Below, in pieces: positions 45,371 to 53,054 of a DNA stretch of 64,000 nucleotides (position 1 is the first letter of the stretch; the number at the start of each line of letters is the position of its first letter). Source of the DNA: Paraburkholderia sp. SOS3 (GTDB taxonomy: Bacteria > Pseudomonadota > Gammaproteobacteria > Burkholderiales > Burkholderiaceae); the NCBI RefSeq assembly GCF_001922345.1, contig NZ_CP018811.1:1116001-1180000 (forward strand), in the 5' to 3' direction. Under the pieces are notes generated by a model. It was not told where the DNA came from and made no database searches. It saw only the letters and a program-made list of their open reading frames with translations. A program made the position numbers and the translations under genes.

Positions 45371-45655
45371 CATATCGGCAAGGAAGTCATTCTGGGCTTG
45401 CGGCCTGAGCGGATTACCGATCCGCGCCATGCGCACAATGCGGAAGGCGGCAAGCTGCAGGAGGTCGAGGTGAGGGTGGACGTGATCGAGCCGACGGGGC
45501 CCGATACGCTGGTGTTCGCGCAAGTGAACGGCAAGCGCATTGTGAGCCGCGTGCACCCGGGCGCGAACCCGCAGCCGGACCAGAATATGTCGCTGCTGTT
45601 CGATGTGTCGAAGGCGGTGTTGTTCGATCCGGCGACGGAAGAACGCATCGCTTAA
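45368..45655 (+). pseudogene. Duplicated ugpC 3' fragment (start of repeat R1, right copy)
   Basis: The last 95 codons of the ABC ATPase recur here without the catalytic domain: LRPERITDPRHAHNAEGGKLQEVEVRVDV-type sequence through FDPATEERIA. The frame is open but there is no start, Walker A or Walker B, so it cannot be functional. It is fused on its left to the vgrG remnant. The full repeat copy runs to 46094. Confidence 0.93.
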
Positions 45656-45679
45656 GGATTAATATTGGCGAGCTATGCT

Positions 45680-45716
45680 AAGGCCCTACGCGTGAGATAA
45701 CGCCAGGGCCTTTTTT
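45680..45716 (+). terminator. Terminator, R1 right copy
   Basis: AAGGCCCT and AGGGCCTT, then TTTTTT. Compared with 37538-37574 the inner two base pairs of the stem are lost, but the T run is intact, so it should still terminate. Confidence 0.75.
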
Positions 45717-45740
45717 GATGAGCATTCCGGAGACTTCATC

Positions 45741-46094
45741 ATGACGTCCAATTCTTCCGCTCCCAAGAAGCCGCTTTCGCAGAAGCGCGTCGATCTGCTC
45801 GGGGCGCTGTTGCAGGAAGCGCTGTTGACGGGGCGTCGACATTTGCGCCAGTTCTCGCAGCTGGCGGCGCTGGCGCGTGCGATTGAAAGCCCGGAGACGC
45901 CGGCGATGGATCGGGTTCGGCTGCTTTCGCTGTTAGGGCAAGTGGCGGCCGATGCCGAGGCGCAGTCGCAGCTCGATCTGGAAGTGTTCGAGAATCTGAT
46001 GGGCGGGCGCGTGATGAAGCGGCAGGTCGAGCAGGAGGAGGCGCATGAGCGGAAGGATGTGAGCGTTATGCCTTGCAATGGCACGCGACACTAA
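45741..46094 (+). CDS. Small conserved protein of unknown function (copy 2)
   Basis: A 117-residue near-copy of the protein at 37599: KKPLSQKRVDLLGALLQEAL is identical, with scattered changes (LVTGRRHQR to LLTGRRHLR, one extra residue near the end). The frame and start are preserved. Expression is uncertain because its upstream context is now the ugpC fragment and terminator. No function can be assigned. It is the last part of repeat R1, after which the sequence becomes AT-rich. Confidence 0.78.
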   Translation: MTSNSSAPKKPLSQKRVDLLGALLQEALLTGRRHLRQFSQLAALARAIESPETPAMDRVRLLSLLGQVAADAEAQSQLDLEVFENLMGGRVMKRQVEQEEAHERKDVSVMPCNGTRH

Positions 46095-46136
46095 CTGCGT
46101 CTGCACCTGTCGACACAAAAGCTGCAAGAACTCGAT

Positions 46137-46170
46137 GCACACCGCATTATTTAGGCGTTAGGCGGTGTGC
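46137..46170. terminator. Hairpin between convergent genes
   Basis: GCACACCGC and GCGGTGTGC form a perfect 9-base stem with a 16-base loop between the end of the small gene copy 2 and the end of the minus-strand membrane protein. There is no clear T run; a shared transcription stop is probable but not certain. Confidence 0.5.
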
Positions 46171-46194
46171 GTATTAAAAAGCACGACAACACGT

Positions 46195-47079
46195 TCATGA
46201 AAACATATCTTCGACCTTTTTGAGTCTTAGACGCCACATTTCGAGGTCTTCGACTCTGTCGGCATAGCGCTTCTCGATGTAGTCGGCTATATATTTTTTC
46301 GAATTATCTTCTAAATATTTATTGCAGAAAGTCAAATTATAAGTTTTGGGTTGGCCGCTAATTTCGGAGCGACGAATTAGGTTGATGCCATACATGCACT
46401 GCATAAATCCGGAAAGAAAATTTTCCAGTGATATCTCCGTTGCCTGGCAAAAAGTAGAAATGGATAGGTTTTTCTGGGTTGCCTTTGCTAGTACGCAAGC
46501 ATAGGTGAACAGATTTCCTGCAAGCGACGTAACTTCTAAAAACCGTTTTACCGCGTCATCACTTATATCTGTCGCGCTATAATTTGAGACGGTCGGCTTC
46601 TCCCCAATTAATCGGAATCTCGATTCCAATTGATCGAATCTTGTGGGGATGGCTGTTATCGATGAGTTTAGTGCTGCTGTCTCTGTTTTAACGTCGTCGA
46701 GAGTCGAGCGTAAGGCCGTTAAAGTTATGTTAATGTCATTGGAGAATCGTTCAATCGATTCAGTGTTGTGTCGGGCCGATTCGGTTGAACTTTTTGTTAG
46801 TTCTATGAATTCGGAAACCTGATCTTTTGACGCGCGAATATCATCTGAGATGTCTTCGATATTGCCTAAGCTTTTCGATAATCCAGCGTTGGATATAAAT
46901 GAGTAAAAGATTGCCACAAGTCCGAGCATAAGTGATGTCATTGTCGCGGCATTGCTCAGATAATTTGTGAAATCAGGTATATCAGTCCATTTGTATGTGG
47001 CAATCAATATGATTATTGATGTTAATATGCCAATACAATAGCGGAAGTGAATTTCAAGCGTGCGTGTTTCGTTCGTCAT
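46195..47079 (-). CDS. Membrane-anchored coiled-coil protein of unknown function
   Basis: A 294-residue protein. Two hydrophobic helices near the N-terminus (IGILTSIIILIATYKWTD; AATMTSLMLGLVAIFYSFIS) are followed by a predicted coiled coil (~75-150; LGNIEDISDDIRASKDQVSEF) and a C-terminal helical, winged-helix-like part (ISTFCQATEISLENFLSGFM, NLIRRSEISGQPKTYNLTF). The DNA is strikingly AT-rich for this genome. It is divergent from the PfkB-NDT/QueC-like operon with a 210-base gap. The layout (membrane anchor, coiled coil, regulatory tail) is one often seen in abortive-infection effectors, but no family was recognised. Confidence 0.65.
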   Translation of the reverse strand: MTNETRTLEIHFRYCIGILTSIIILIATYKWTDIPDFTNYLSNAATMTSLMLGLVAIFYSFISNAGLSKSLGNIEDISDDIRASKDQVSEFIELTKSSTESARHNTESIERFSNDINITLTALRSTLDDVKTETAALNSSITAIPTRFDQLESRFRLIGEKPTVSNYSATDISDDAVKRFLEVTSLAGNLFTYACVLAKATQKNLSISTFCQATEISLENFLSGFMQCMYGINLIRRSEISGQPKTYNLTFCNKYLEDNSKKYIADYIEKRYADRVEDLEMWRLRLKKVEDMFS

Positions 47080-47289
47080 ATATTTTCCGGTTTTGTTGGT
47101 TTGTCGCGGTCGCGCACGATGCTGCCGTGGCAGGCCGTCAGCGACCTATGCGCATTAATGCTAGATGAATAAATGATCATCGCCAAATCTTGAAGTTGTA
47201 ATGTCACCCTTCGGCCATTTGTGCGTCCACATTATCTCAATTTGTGGCAGTATTACGCGAATATCAATTTGGACGCTGCGGGGTAACGC

Positions 47290-47607
47290 ATGTCTGGTTC
47301 CGGGTCTCGTCGATGGATTCCTTCGACACCAAAAGAGTCATGCGATACGTTAGCGTTTCGCACCGCCTTAAACTCTCCCCAGCCAAACGTTCTGGGCAAC
47401 CTGCGCGTAGGTGAAGTACTGGACGTTGCGCTATCTGCACTACCTCATCAACGCGTTAATGTGTTGAAGTCAGGGACTATCGTCGGAACGCTAACTGGGC
47501 ACGCCGTACCCGCGCTAATTCGATGCCTTCAAAACGGTTACGGTTTCGAGGCGCAGGTCTCGGAGATAAAGGGTGGTGATTGCAAAGTTCTAGTGAGGCC
47601 AAGGTGA
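47290..47607 (+). CDS. Small protein of unknown function, first gene of QueC-like operon
   Basis: A 105-residue protein. Residues ~38-105 look like one compact beta-rich domain (LRVGEVLDVALSALPHQRV, TIVGTLTGHAVPALIRCL, GYGFEAQVSEIKGGD), perhaps a small barrel. The N-terminal third is less structured. No family is recognised. It overlaps the next gene by four bases (GTGA), so it belongs to the same operon and probably to the same complex or pathway. No signal peptide. Confidence 0.65.
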   Translation: MSGSGSRRWIPSTPKESCDTLAFRTALNSPQPNVLGNLRVGEVLDVALSALPHQRVNVLKSGTIVGTLTGHAVPALIRCLQNGYGFEAQVSEIKGGDCKVLVRPR

Positions 47608-48839
47608 GCGCGGATATAGCAGTGATCGGTGGCAGCTACGGTGAAGAGTGTGCATTTCCACGACGGCAGGTGTTTCGCGGAAGCGGTACTCGTGCAGCGG
47701 TGGCGTTGGCCACCATGGGCGCGAAAGTACGCCTCCATACTGTTCTCGGTACCGCTTTAGAAGCAGAGTTTCGTGCAATTGCAGACAAATTTTGCTATGA
47801 GTTGGCCGCGACGACTACATCCGATGATATTTGGTTTAGATATAGATATCCCATGGGTCGCCCTGAGTTATATCCGTCGCGCGTTCTAAAACCGGTGGTG
47901 CATGAAACAGTTCGCGCCGACTGTGCCCTTGTATTCGGCATGGTTGAAGGGCGTCCGCAAACTCACGCAAATCGGGTCGTTTATGATCCGCAAGACGGCG
48001 ATGGGTCCATAGACTACATAGCTAACGGATCTACAGCTAATGAGCTTGCGATGGTCGTATCCCTTTCCGAGGGGCGTGCGCTTACTGGCCATAACGAGGC
48101 TGACTGTATCTTGGCAGCGTTGCTTAAGTTGTCAGGCGTAAGCGCCGCGGTGATTAAGTGCGGTCCGCAAGGGGCGCTGGCGGGCACGTTGAACGCTCGA
48201 ATTTGGATTCCATCTGTTCCGACGACAAACGTGTATAAGATCGGATCCGGAGATATATTTTCAGCGGCTTTTGCCTTTGCTTGGATGGCGGACAACGCGC
48301 CCGCCATCGAGGCGGCTAAGTTCGCATCGTTGGCGACAGCACGGTATGTCGAGACGGCAACCGACAGTTTTAACAGCGGCGTTAGGTCAGATCTGAAAAT
48401 CCACGCGTCTTTTCTCGCAGAAAACGGTCAACAAGCGGAGCGCGCCGTCCCCAAAGGCCGGATTTATCTCGCGAGTCCGTTTTTCAACACAGCACAGCAA
48501 TGGATGGTCGATGAGGTTCGCGAGGCGCTACGCGATATGGGATTTAACGTGTTCTCGCCAATTCACGATGTGGGCGAAGGGCTTGTTGAGGACATAGTAG
48601 AGCGCGACTTGCAAGCGCTGGATAGGTCCGAAATTGTCATCGCACTTTTAGACGGACTCGATCCGGGCACCATATTCGAAGTGGGATATGCAAGGGCGCG
48701 TGCGATCCCAGTGGTAATAATTGCTGAATCCGTTAGTGAGAATGCGCTGACGATGATGATTGGATCGGGCTGCTATGTTACAAGTGATTTGACGACTGGA
48801 ATATATGCGGTCTGTTGGAAATTAATGGGCGATGTCTAG
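47604..48839 (+). CDS. PfkB-like kinase fused to nucleoside 2-deoxyribosyltransferase
   Basis: A 411-residue fusion, GTG start overlapping the preceding stop. Residues ~1-265 resemble a PfkB/ribokinase: DIAVIGGSYGEECAFPRRQV, GSGTRAAVALATMGAKVRLHTVLG and the catalytic YKIGSGDIFSAAFAF, which keeps the base Asp in GSGD. Residues ~285-411 are a nucleoside 2-deoxyribosyltransferase: GRIYLASPFFNTAQQWMVDEV, LDRSEIVIALLDGLDPGTIFEVGYARARAIPVVII, with the nucleophile Glu in FEVGYA. A kinase joined to an N-glycosidic-bond enzyme suggests handling of a nucleoside or nucleotide: cleavage, base exchange or phosphorylation. Linked to a QueC-like gene, it points to 7-deazaguanine or NTP-pool chemistry. It overlaps the next gene by 8 bases. 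Confidence 0.78.
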   Translation: MSADIAVIGGSYGEECAFPRRQVFRGSGTRAAVALATMGAKVRLHTVLGTALEAEFRAIADKFCYELAATTTSDDIWFRYRYPMGRPELYPSRVLKPVVHETVRADCALVFGMVEGRPQTHANRVVYDPQDGDGSIDYIANGSTANELAMVVSLSEGRALTGHNEADCILAALLKLSGVSAAVIKCGPQGALAGTLNARIWIPSVPTTNVYKIGSGDIFSAAFAFAWMADNAPAIEAAKFASLATARYVETATDSFNSGVRSDLKIHASFLAENGQQAERAVPKGRIYLASPFFNTAQQWMVDEVREALRDMGFNVFSPIHDVGEGLVEDIVERDLQALDRSEIVIALLDGLDPGTIFEVGYARARAIPVVIIAESVSENALTMMIGSGCYVTSDLTTGIYAVCWKLMGDV

Positions 48840-49425
48840 TCTCTTATTGTTATCCGGAGGCATTGATTCAATTTGCCTTGCGTATTGGTATCGGCCTGAT
48901 ATTTGTTTAACGGTTGCATACGGGCAAGTAGCGGCAGCCGCAGAGATTCAAGCGTCCGCCCAAGTGTGCTTTGAGCTAAGTTTAAGGCATGAGATCGTTC
49001 ACGCTGAGATTCCCCGTTTAGGCAGTGGAACCATGGCAGGTGAGGCTTCATCACCTCACTCAGCGCATGAAGAGTTTTGGCCCTTTCGGAATCAATATCT
49101 CATCACTTTGGCTGCGATGCTGGCGATAAATCAAAAGTGCGATAGAGTGATAATTGGTACCGTTGCTACAGACGTTCGGCATGCGGATGGTTCCTCTGCG
49201 TTTGTGCAAACGATGAGTAAAGTTTTGAGCATCCAGGAAGGCCAAATTCTGTTGGAAGCGCCAGCGATTGGATTGAGCAGCGTTGAACTTATAGTGGCTT
49301 CGCGCATTCCATATTCGCTTTTGGCATGGGCGCATTCATGCCACGCGGGGTCATTTGCATGTGGCCAATGTCCTGGCTGTGTGAAGCACTCGCTGGTGAT
49401 GAATGAGCTGGGGATCGATCGATAG
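48832..49425 (+). CDS. QueC-like PP-loop ATPase
   Basis: A 197-residue member of the ExsB/QueC group. It opens with the PP-loop LLLLSGGIDSICLAYWY, has the mid-region FRNQYLITLAAMLAI, and ends with a zinc-type CxxC cluster (CHAGSFACGQCPGC). Housekeeping QueC turns 7-carboxy-7-deazaguanine into the nitrile preQ0 using ATP and ammonia, but is longer and lies with queD/queE. This short, diverged version in a low-GC accessory operon is more like the QueC homologues of anti-phage systems (Qat, type IV CBASS). Function beyond ATP-dependent amidation or nitrile chemistry is not known. Confidence 0.8.
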   Translation: MSSLLLLSGGIDSICLAYWYRPDICLTVAYGQVAAAAEIQASAQVCFELSLRHEIVHAEIPRLGSGTMAGEASSPHSAHEEFWPFRNQYLITLAAMLAINQKCDRVIIGTVATDVRHADGSSAFVQTMSKVLSIQEGQILLEAPAIGLSSVELIVASRIPYSLLAWAHSCHAGSFACGQCPGCVKHSLVMNELGIDR

Positions 49426-49509
49426 TGCGTTCCTACTGTGGCACGTTTTGGCACGCGTTCAAGAAGTCCGCTCGAAAATTTTCAGGAATGTCCAGAAAGT
49501 TGTTAAGGC

Positions 49510-50130
49510 TTAGTGCGGCAGGCGGATGTCGAATTTGAAGGTGACGAGCCGCGCGATCAGGATGAACATCGTGGCGATCAGCACGCTGTAGACGTTGTCG
49601 AAGTTGATGTGATCGAGAAAGACATAAAGCAGGCAGCCCGCGAAGGCGCAGGTTGCGTAGGGGCGGGAGTCGCGCAGAATGAGCGGGACTTCGTTGCAGA
49701 GCACGTCTCGGATCACGCCGCCGAAGACGCCGGTGGTGACGCCCATCATCGCGGCGGTGAAGCCGGGGAGTTGGGCGTCTAACGCGAGCGACGTGCCTGA
49801 GACGCTGAAGAGGCCGAGGCCGATGGCGTCGGCTACCAGCAGGACACGCTCTGAGAACAGGCCCGAGGCGGCTTTGAGCAACATCGGCGCGAAGAACGAC
49901 ACCACGAAAAGCGCTATCACATAGTCCTCATGCTGGACCCAGTAGAACGGGCGATGCTCGAGCAGGATGTCTCGTACGGTGCCGCCGCCGAAAGCGGTGG
50001 CCATGGCAACCAGAAATGTACCGATTGGATCGAGGCGGCGCGCGCGGGCTTCGATAAAACCCGAGATGGCGTACGCGAGGATGCCGATTGCCTCCATGAC
50101 GGCAAGGGCTAGGGTGAGGCGCGGGTGCAT
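49510..50130 (-). CDS. TRIC-family (UPF0126/YadS-like) membrane channel, intact copy
   Basis: A 206-residue protein with seven hydrophobic helices arranged as two copies of a three-helix unit. Each copy carries the glycine-rich family motif: FLVAMATAFGGGTVRDILL and MMGVTTGVFGGVIRDVLCNEVP. Bacterial members are trimeric cation channels, and some annotations call them glycine transporters. It lies 22 bases after smr in the same direction. Its C-terminal two-thirds are duplicated at 37965, 11.5 kb away. This copy supplies the functional gene and keeps the smr linkage. Confidence 0.92.
   Translation of the reverse strand: MHPRLTLALAVMEAIGILAYAISGFIEARARRLDPIGTFLVAMATAFGGGTVRDILLEHRPFYWVQHEDYVIALFVVSFFAPMLLKAASGLFSERVLLVADAIGLGLFSVSGTSLALDAQLPGFTAAMMGVTTGVFGGVIRDVLCNEVPLILRDSRPYATCAFAGCLLYVFLDHINFDNVYSVLIATMFILIARLVTFKFDIRLPH
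49512..49945. repeat. Direct repeat R2, right copy (TRIC C-terminal part)
   Basis: Same orientation as 37967-38400 and about 95% identical by eye. The match ends inside CCCAGTAG, beyond which only this copy continues as TRIC coding sequence. With R1 it gives the order R1-R2-insert-R1-insert-R2, as expected from a tandem or Campbell-type duplication that carried foreign DNA. Confidence 0.9.
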
Positions 50131-50152
50131 TGTTGGGTGCGCTTGGGTGCTT

Positions 50153-50920
50153 TTAAGGCTTGGGTTGGTTTGTTGGTGCGCCCGGTTGCAGCAGGACGAG
50201 AACGGCGCCGGCGCCGCCGTCGTGCGGTCGGGCCTGGCAGAAGGCTATCACTTCTTCCTTTTGCACGAGCCATGCGCGGACTTTGCCCTTTAGAACCGGC
50301 TCTTTGCCGATTGAGCCTAAGCCCTTGCCGTGGATCACGCGCAGGCAGCGTAGGCCTTTCTTGCTCGATTCGCGGATGAATTCGGCCAGTGCTTCGCGCG
50401 CTTCTTCGCGGCGCATGCCGTGCAGGTCCAGTTGCGCTTGCACGATCCATGCGCCGCGGCGCAGCTTGCGGACGACTTCCTGGGCGATGCCGGGGCGGCA
50501 GTAGAAGAGGGATTCGTCTGTGTCTAACAGCATCTCCGGGTCGAACTCGTCGGAGATGGCTTCGGTTAGGACGGCGGCTTCGTCCAGGCGCGTTTGGACC
50601 GGCAGAGGCGCAGGTGGGTTGCGGGGGAGGGTGGCGCGGGGTTTTGTGCCGAGTGGCGTTACGCTTTCGCCTAGCTCGCGGCGGAAGAGGTCGGAGTCGG
50701 CGTCGGCTGCGCGCTTGGCTTCGCGGGCTTTCGCTTGTGCCTGCTGCTGGCGCTGGGATTGTTTTTTTAGGGCGTCGCGGAGGGTGGCGAGGTCGGAGAG
50801 GGTGGAGCCGCGGGTGAGGGCGGGTTGGGGTGGTTCGGCCGCCGGTTGTGCGGGAGGCTCGGGTATGCGGGCTTTCGCTGTGCGCTTGGGGTCGCTTGGG
50901 TGGGGGCGGTTCTTTGGCAT
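50153..50920 (-). CDS. Smr-domain protein
   Basis: A 255-residue protein taken from MPKNRPHPSDPKR; upstream in-frame starts add 19 non-conserved residues. The N-terminal half is Pro/Ala-rich then a basic coiled region (QSQRQQQAQAKAREAKRAA). The C-terminal ~90 residues form the MutS2-type Smr domain with the LDLHGMRREEAREALAEFI motif and the HGKGLGS loop, which in other Smr proteins confer nicking or RNA cleavage. It is a core gene in Burkholderiaceae. It leads the smr-TRIC pair on the minus strand. Confidence 0.9.
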   Translation of the reverse strand: MPKNRPHPSDPKRTAKARIPEPPAQPAAEPPQPALTRGSTLSDLATLRDALKKQSQRQQQAQAKAREAKRAADADSDLFRRELGESVTPLGTKPRATLPRNPPAPLPVQTRLDEAAVLTEAISDEFDPEMLLDTDESLFYCRPGIAQEVVRKLRRGAWIVQAQLDLHGMRREEAREALAEFIRESSKKGLRCLRVIHGKGLGSIGKEPVLKGKVRAWLVQKEEVIAFCQARPHDGGAGAVLVLLQPGAPTNQPKP

Positions 50921-51174
50921 GATGCGTGAAAGCTTGGAGAAAGTTACGACGCTTATACAGAACGCCCTCGCGAACAACTATTGCGGCGCTTAGCGACCTC
51001 AGCTCGTCGACTACCTACGAATTTTATCCACTCTCCACGACAGGATGTGAATTGTCCGGATCCCTTCGGTGGAACGCGATCGGCCATGAACGGCCGGTCG
51101 ACACCATCGCGTAGATCGTCGACAATCAACGCACTCGCGAACTGGGATTCGCACCGCATCCGTCTAGGCGCAAC

Positions 51175-51582
51175 ATGCGAAATGATCTAAACCGCGCAAC
51201 TTACTGGATTGCGTTCACACTCGAACGCTGCCAGTTTCCGAATCGCGAGGCGCTCGCGGCGCAATTCGCGAATGCTGAAATCGGCGAGCTTTGTCAATGC
51301 GGGTGCAACAGTTTCGCGCTATCAATGGCTGCGCCCGATGGCGTGCCTAGAATATCTACGAGCGGACACGGTTACGGTCTGGTGTTTGAAGCTCACTTTC
51401 GGGACCTTAGCGAACCCGACGAGTCACGATCGCTTGAAATTCTTTTGTTCGCCGATGATTCGGGTCATTTGAGCTACGTTGAGATCGACTACTGCGGAAA
51501 CGGACTACCAATCCCCGAGCGCATGAACCTCGACTCGGCTCCCTATCACCTTTTCCAAGGTGACACTCTGATCCGCGCATAG
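51175..51582 (+). CDS. Unknown small protein with CQCGC motif, possible orphan immunity
   Basis: A 135-residue soluble protein with a Cys cluster (LCQCGCNSFALS) and an acidic C-terminal half (SLEILLFADDSGHLSYVEIDYCGNGLPIP). The mixture of an early helix, a Cys-rich strand and a terminal beta sheet is typical of immunity proteins of polymorphic toxins, and the gene stands alone in the accessory region between smr and the second T6SS cassette. I know no matching family for certain. No toxin is adjacent. Confidence 0.6.
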   Translation: MRNDLNRATYWIAFTLERCQFPNREALAAQFANAEIGELCQCGCNSFALSMAAPDGVPRISTSGHGYGLVFEAHFRDLSEPDESRSLEILLFADDSGHLSYVEIDYCGNGLPIPERMNLDSAPYHLFQGDTLIRA

Positions 51583-51942
51583 ATAACGGGCGTGTCCATT
51601 CAACGTACGTTCGTCGCGGCATGCCGACACACCAATGATGTCCGCTCCGGAGAGCGTCGAGCGGCCGGAACGGGTCGCGTGCTGCCGATCTCGGCCGTGT
51701 GAGATTCAGGTGGTCCATGCCATTTGCATGAGTCGCTGATCGGCCAGGAGCCGCCGGTCGAGGCGCCGATCCACTTTGCAAGCCAGAGGTCTCGGCCGTC
51801 CCTTCGCAATGGCCGGTTTCCGGCGAGCAAATTGACAGCGATATCGCCTCAAGGCGGCCACTTTGAGCCGTTCGATCGAGGCACCTAGATCGCTAACGAT
51901 TTTGTTCGGAACCGCAACGACGCCAGCCTTTCCGTGAATTAT
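51583..51942. other. 360-base non-coding stretch
   Basis: No credible gene. Two blocks resemble parts of the gap at 21.5 kb: 51622-51643 (TGCCGACACACCAATG...) with 21531-21549, and 51718-51737 (CATGCCATTTGCATGAGTCG) with 21595-21614, in the same order and orientation. The pattern suggests two decayed copies of one sequence. Both lie beside accessory islands. Confidence 0.45.
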
Positions 51943-52575
51943 TCAGCTACGGCTTGCGACAGCAAGTCGCGCCGCCAATCCAGCGAAAACGGAAGCAAGC
52001 AGGTATTGAGGGGTTCGAGACGGACGGCGTCGGGCCGCCCATTGGCGGCTAAGGTGACTTGCAGAAAGTATGACCACACCGTTCACGATCAGACCGATGA
52101 AGTTGAGCACGGTGGCGAGAGTCAAAATCTGAAAGGCGATTGCGCCGTCTTGGGGACGGACAAATTGCGGGAAGAGCGCAAGGACGAACAATGCCATCTT
52201 CGGATTCAGCAGATCGGTCAGCAACCCCTGCCTGAATATCTTCCCAACAGGAAAGCGGGCACCGCCAGCGGTAGTCGAGATCGGCATCGGGGATGCGCGG
52301 ACGGTCTTCCATGCGAGATAGAGCAGATAGGCGGCACCCGCGAACCGGACGACATCGTAGGCGATGGGAACCGCGAGAAACAACCGAGACAGGCCAAACG
52401 CCGCCAGCATTGCGTGGCAATAGGTTCCAACCAGAATCCCGGCAAGCGATGCGAAACCAGCCGACCGTCCTTGAGTGACGCTTCTCGACGCTATGAGCAG
52501 CATGTCCGGACCGGGGGTCATAGTCAGCGCGAGACAGGCCGCTGAAAAGAGTCCGAGAGTAGCGAGGCTAAGCAT
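51943..52575 (-). CDS. LysE/RhtB-family amino acid exporter
   Basis: A 210-residue inner-membrane exporter with about six helices. The family start FSAACLALTMTPGPDMLLIASRS (TPGP motif), GILVGTYCHAMLAAFGLS and the loop GLLTDLLNPKMALFVLALFPQFV are all present. Members export lysine, threonine, homoserine or leucine; the substrate is not predictable. It is a single gene. No LysR-type partner is adjacent. Confidence 0.9.
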   Translation of the reverse strand: MLSLATLGLFSAACLALTMTPGPDMLLIASRSVTQGRSAGFASLAGILVGTYCHAMLAAFGLSRLFLAVPIAYDVVRFAGAAYLLYLAWKTVRASPMPISTTAGGARFPVGKIFRQGLLTDLLNPKMALFVLALFPQFVRPQDGAIAFQILTLATVLNFIGLIVNGVVILSASHLSRQWAARRRPSRTPQYLLASVFAGLAARLAVASRS

Positions 52576-52765
52576 GGAAGATCCCCTTGTGCGCGTGACG
52601 CAAAAGGGATCTCAGTCTAATGAACGCTATTTGTGGGGTCAATCGGTTTGACTGGCCGTTTTCGGTCATGCCGTCAGTCCGTTGTGGGTCGATTGTGGTC
52701 AGATATGCGCATTCAATCGATGACTGCCCGCCGTTCGACGGGGAAAAGCCGGGTGGATGTCTAAA

Positions 52766-52797
52766 GGACCAGAGCCAACAACCGTCCGGTCTGGTCC
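52766..52797. terminator. Stem-loop after symE (copy 2)
   Basis: GGACCAGA and TCTGGTCC, 8-base arms with a 16-base loop, 15 bases past the symE stop. Same arms and position as at 40518. No T run. Confidence 0.55.
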
Positions 52798-52811
52798 CCT
52801 TCCTCATCCCC

Positions 52812-53054
52812 CTACGCCGGCGTAATCACCAACTTCCCCTTCTGCACTTCCACGCGAGCCTTCCCCGAAATCTCAAACCCCGCCTCTTCCAGCCACCGTC
52901 CCGACAGCCGAATCCACGGCACAGGCGGATAATCTTCGTAATTATGTCTCCACGACGGCCAGTGCTTCGGCCGATAAAACGGCTGGCGTAGTTTCGACAC
53001 GGTCAAGAGACGAACCGAAGTACCGTCCTCTGCTTTATGATTGCGATCAGCCAT
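52812..53054 (-). CDS. SymE-family toxin-like protein (copy 2)
   Basis: An 80-residue paralogue of the protein at 40559, starting at MADRNHKAEDG with GAGGAG upstream. The core RLLTVSKLRQPFYRPKHWPSW and PWIRLSGRWLEEAGFEISGKARVEVQKGKLVITPA is retained. It is divergent from vgrG across a 415-base conserved leader. The repeated coupling of symE to both T6SS cassettes suggests that it travels with them, either as a stabilising addiction gene or as part of their regulation. Confidence 0.82.
   Translation of the reverse strand: MADRNHKAEDGTSVRLLTVSKLRQPFYRPKHWPSWRHNYEDYPPVPWIRLSGRWLEEAGFEISGKARVEVQKGKLVITPA

Noticed and set aside
47604..48839. Ordinary ribokinase or nucleoside-salvage gene
   Set aside because: The fusion, the low GC, the QueC-like partner and the island setting do not fit a housekeeping salvage gene, although this cannot be excluded.
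50953..51159. Small minus-strand frame upstream of smr
   Set aside because: No family character or ribosome site; treated as non-coding.
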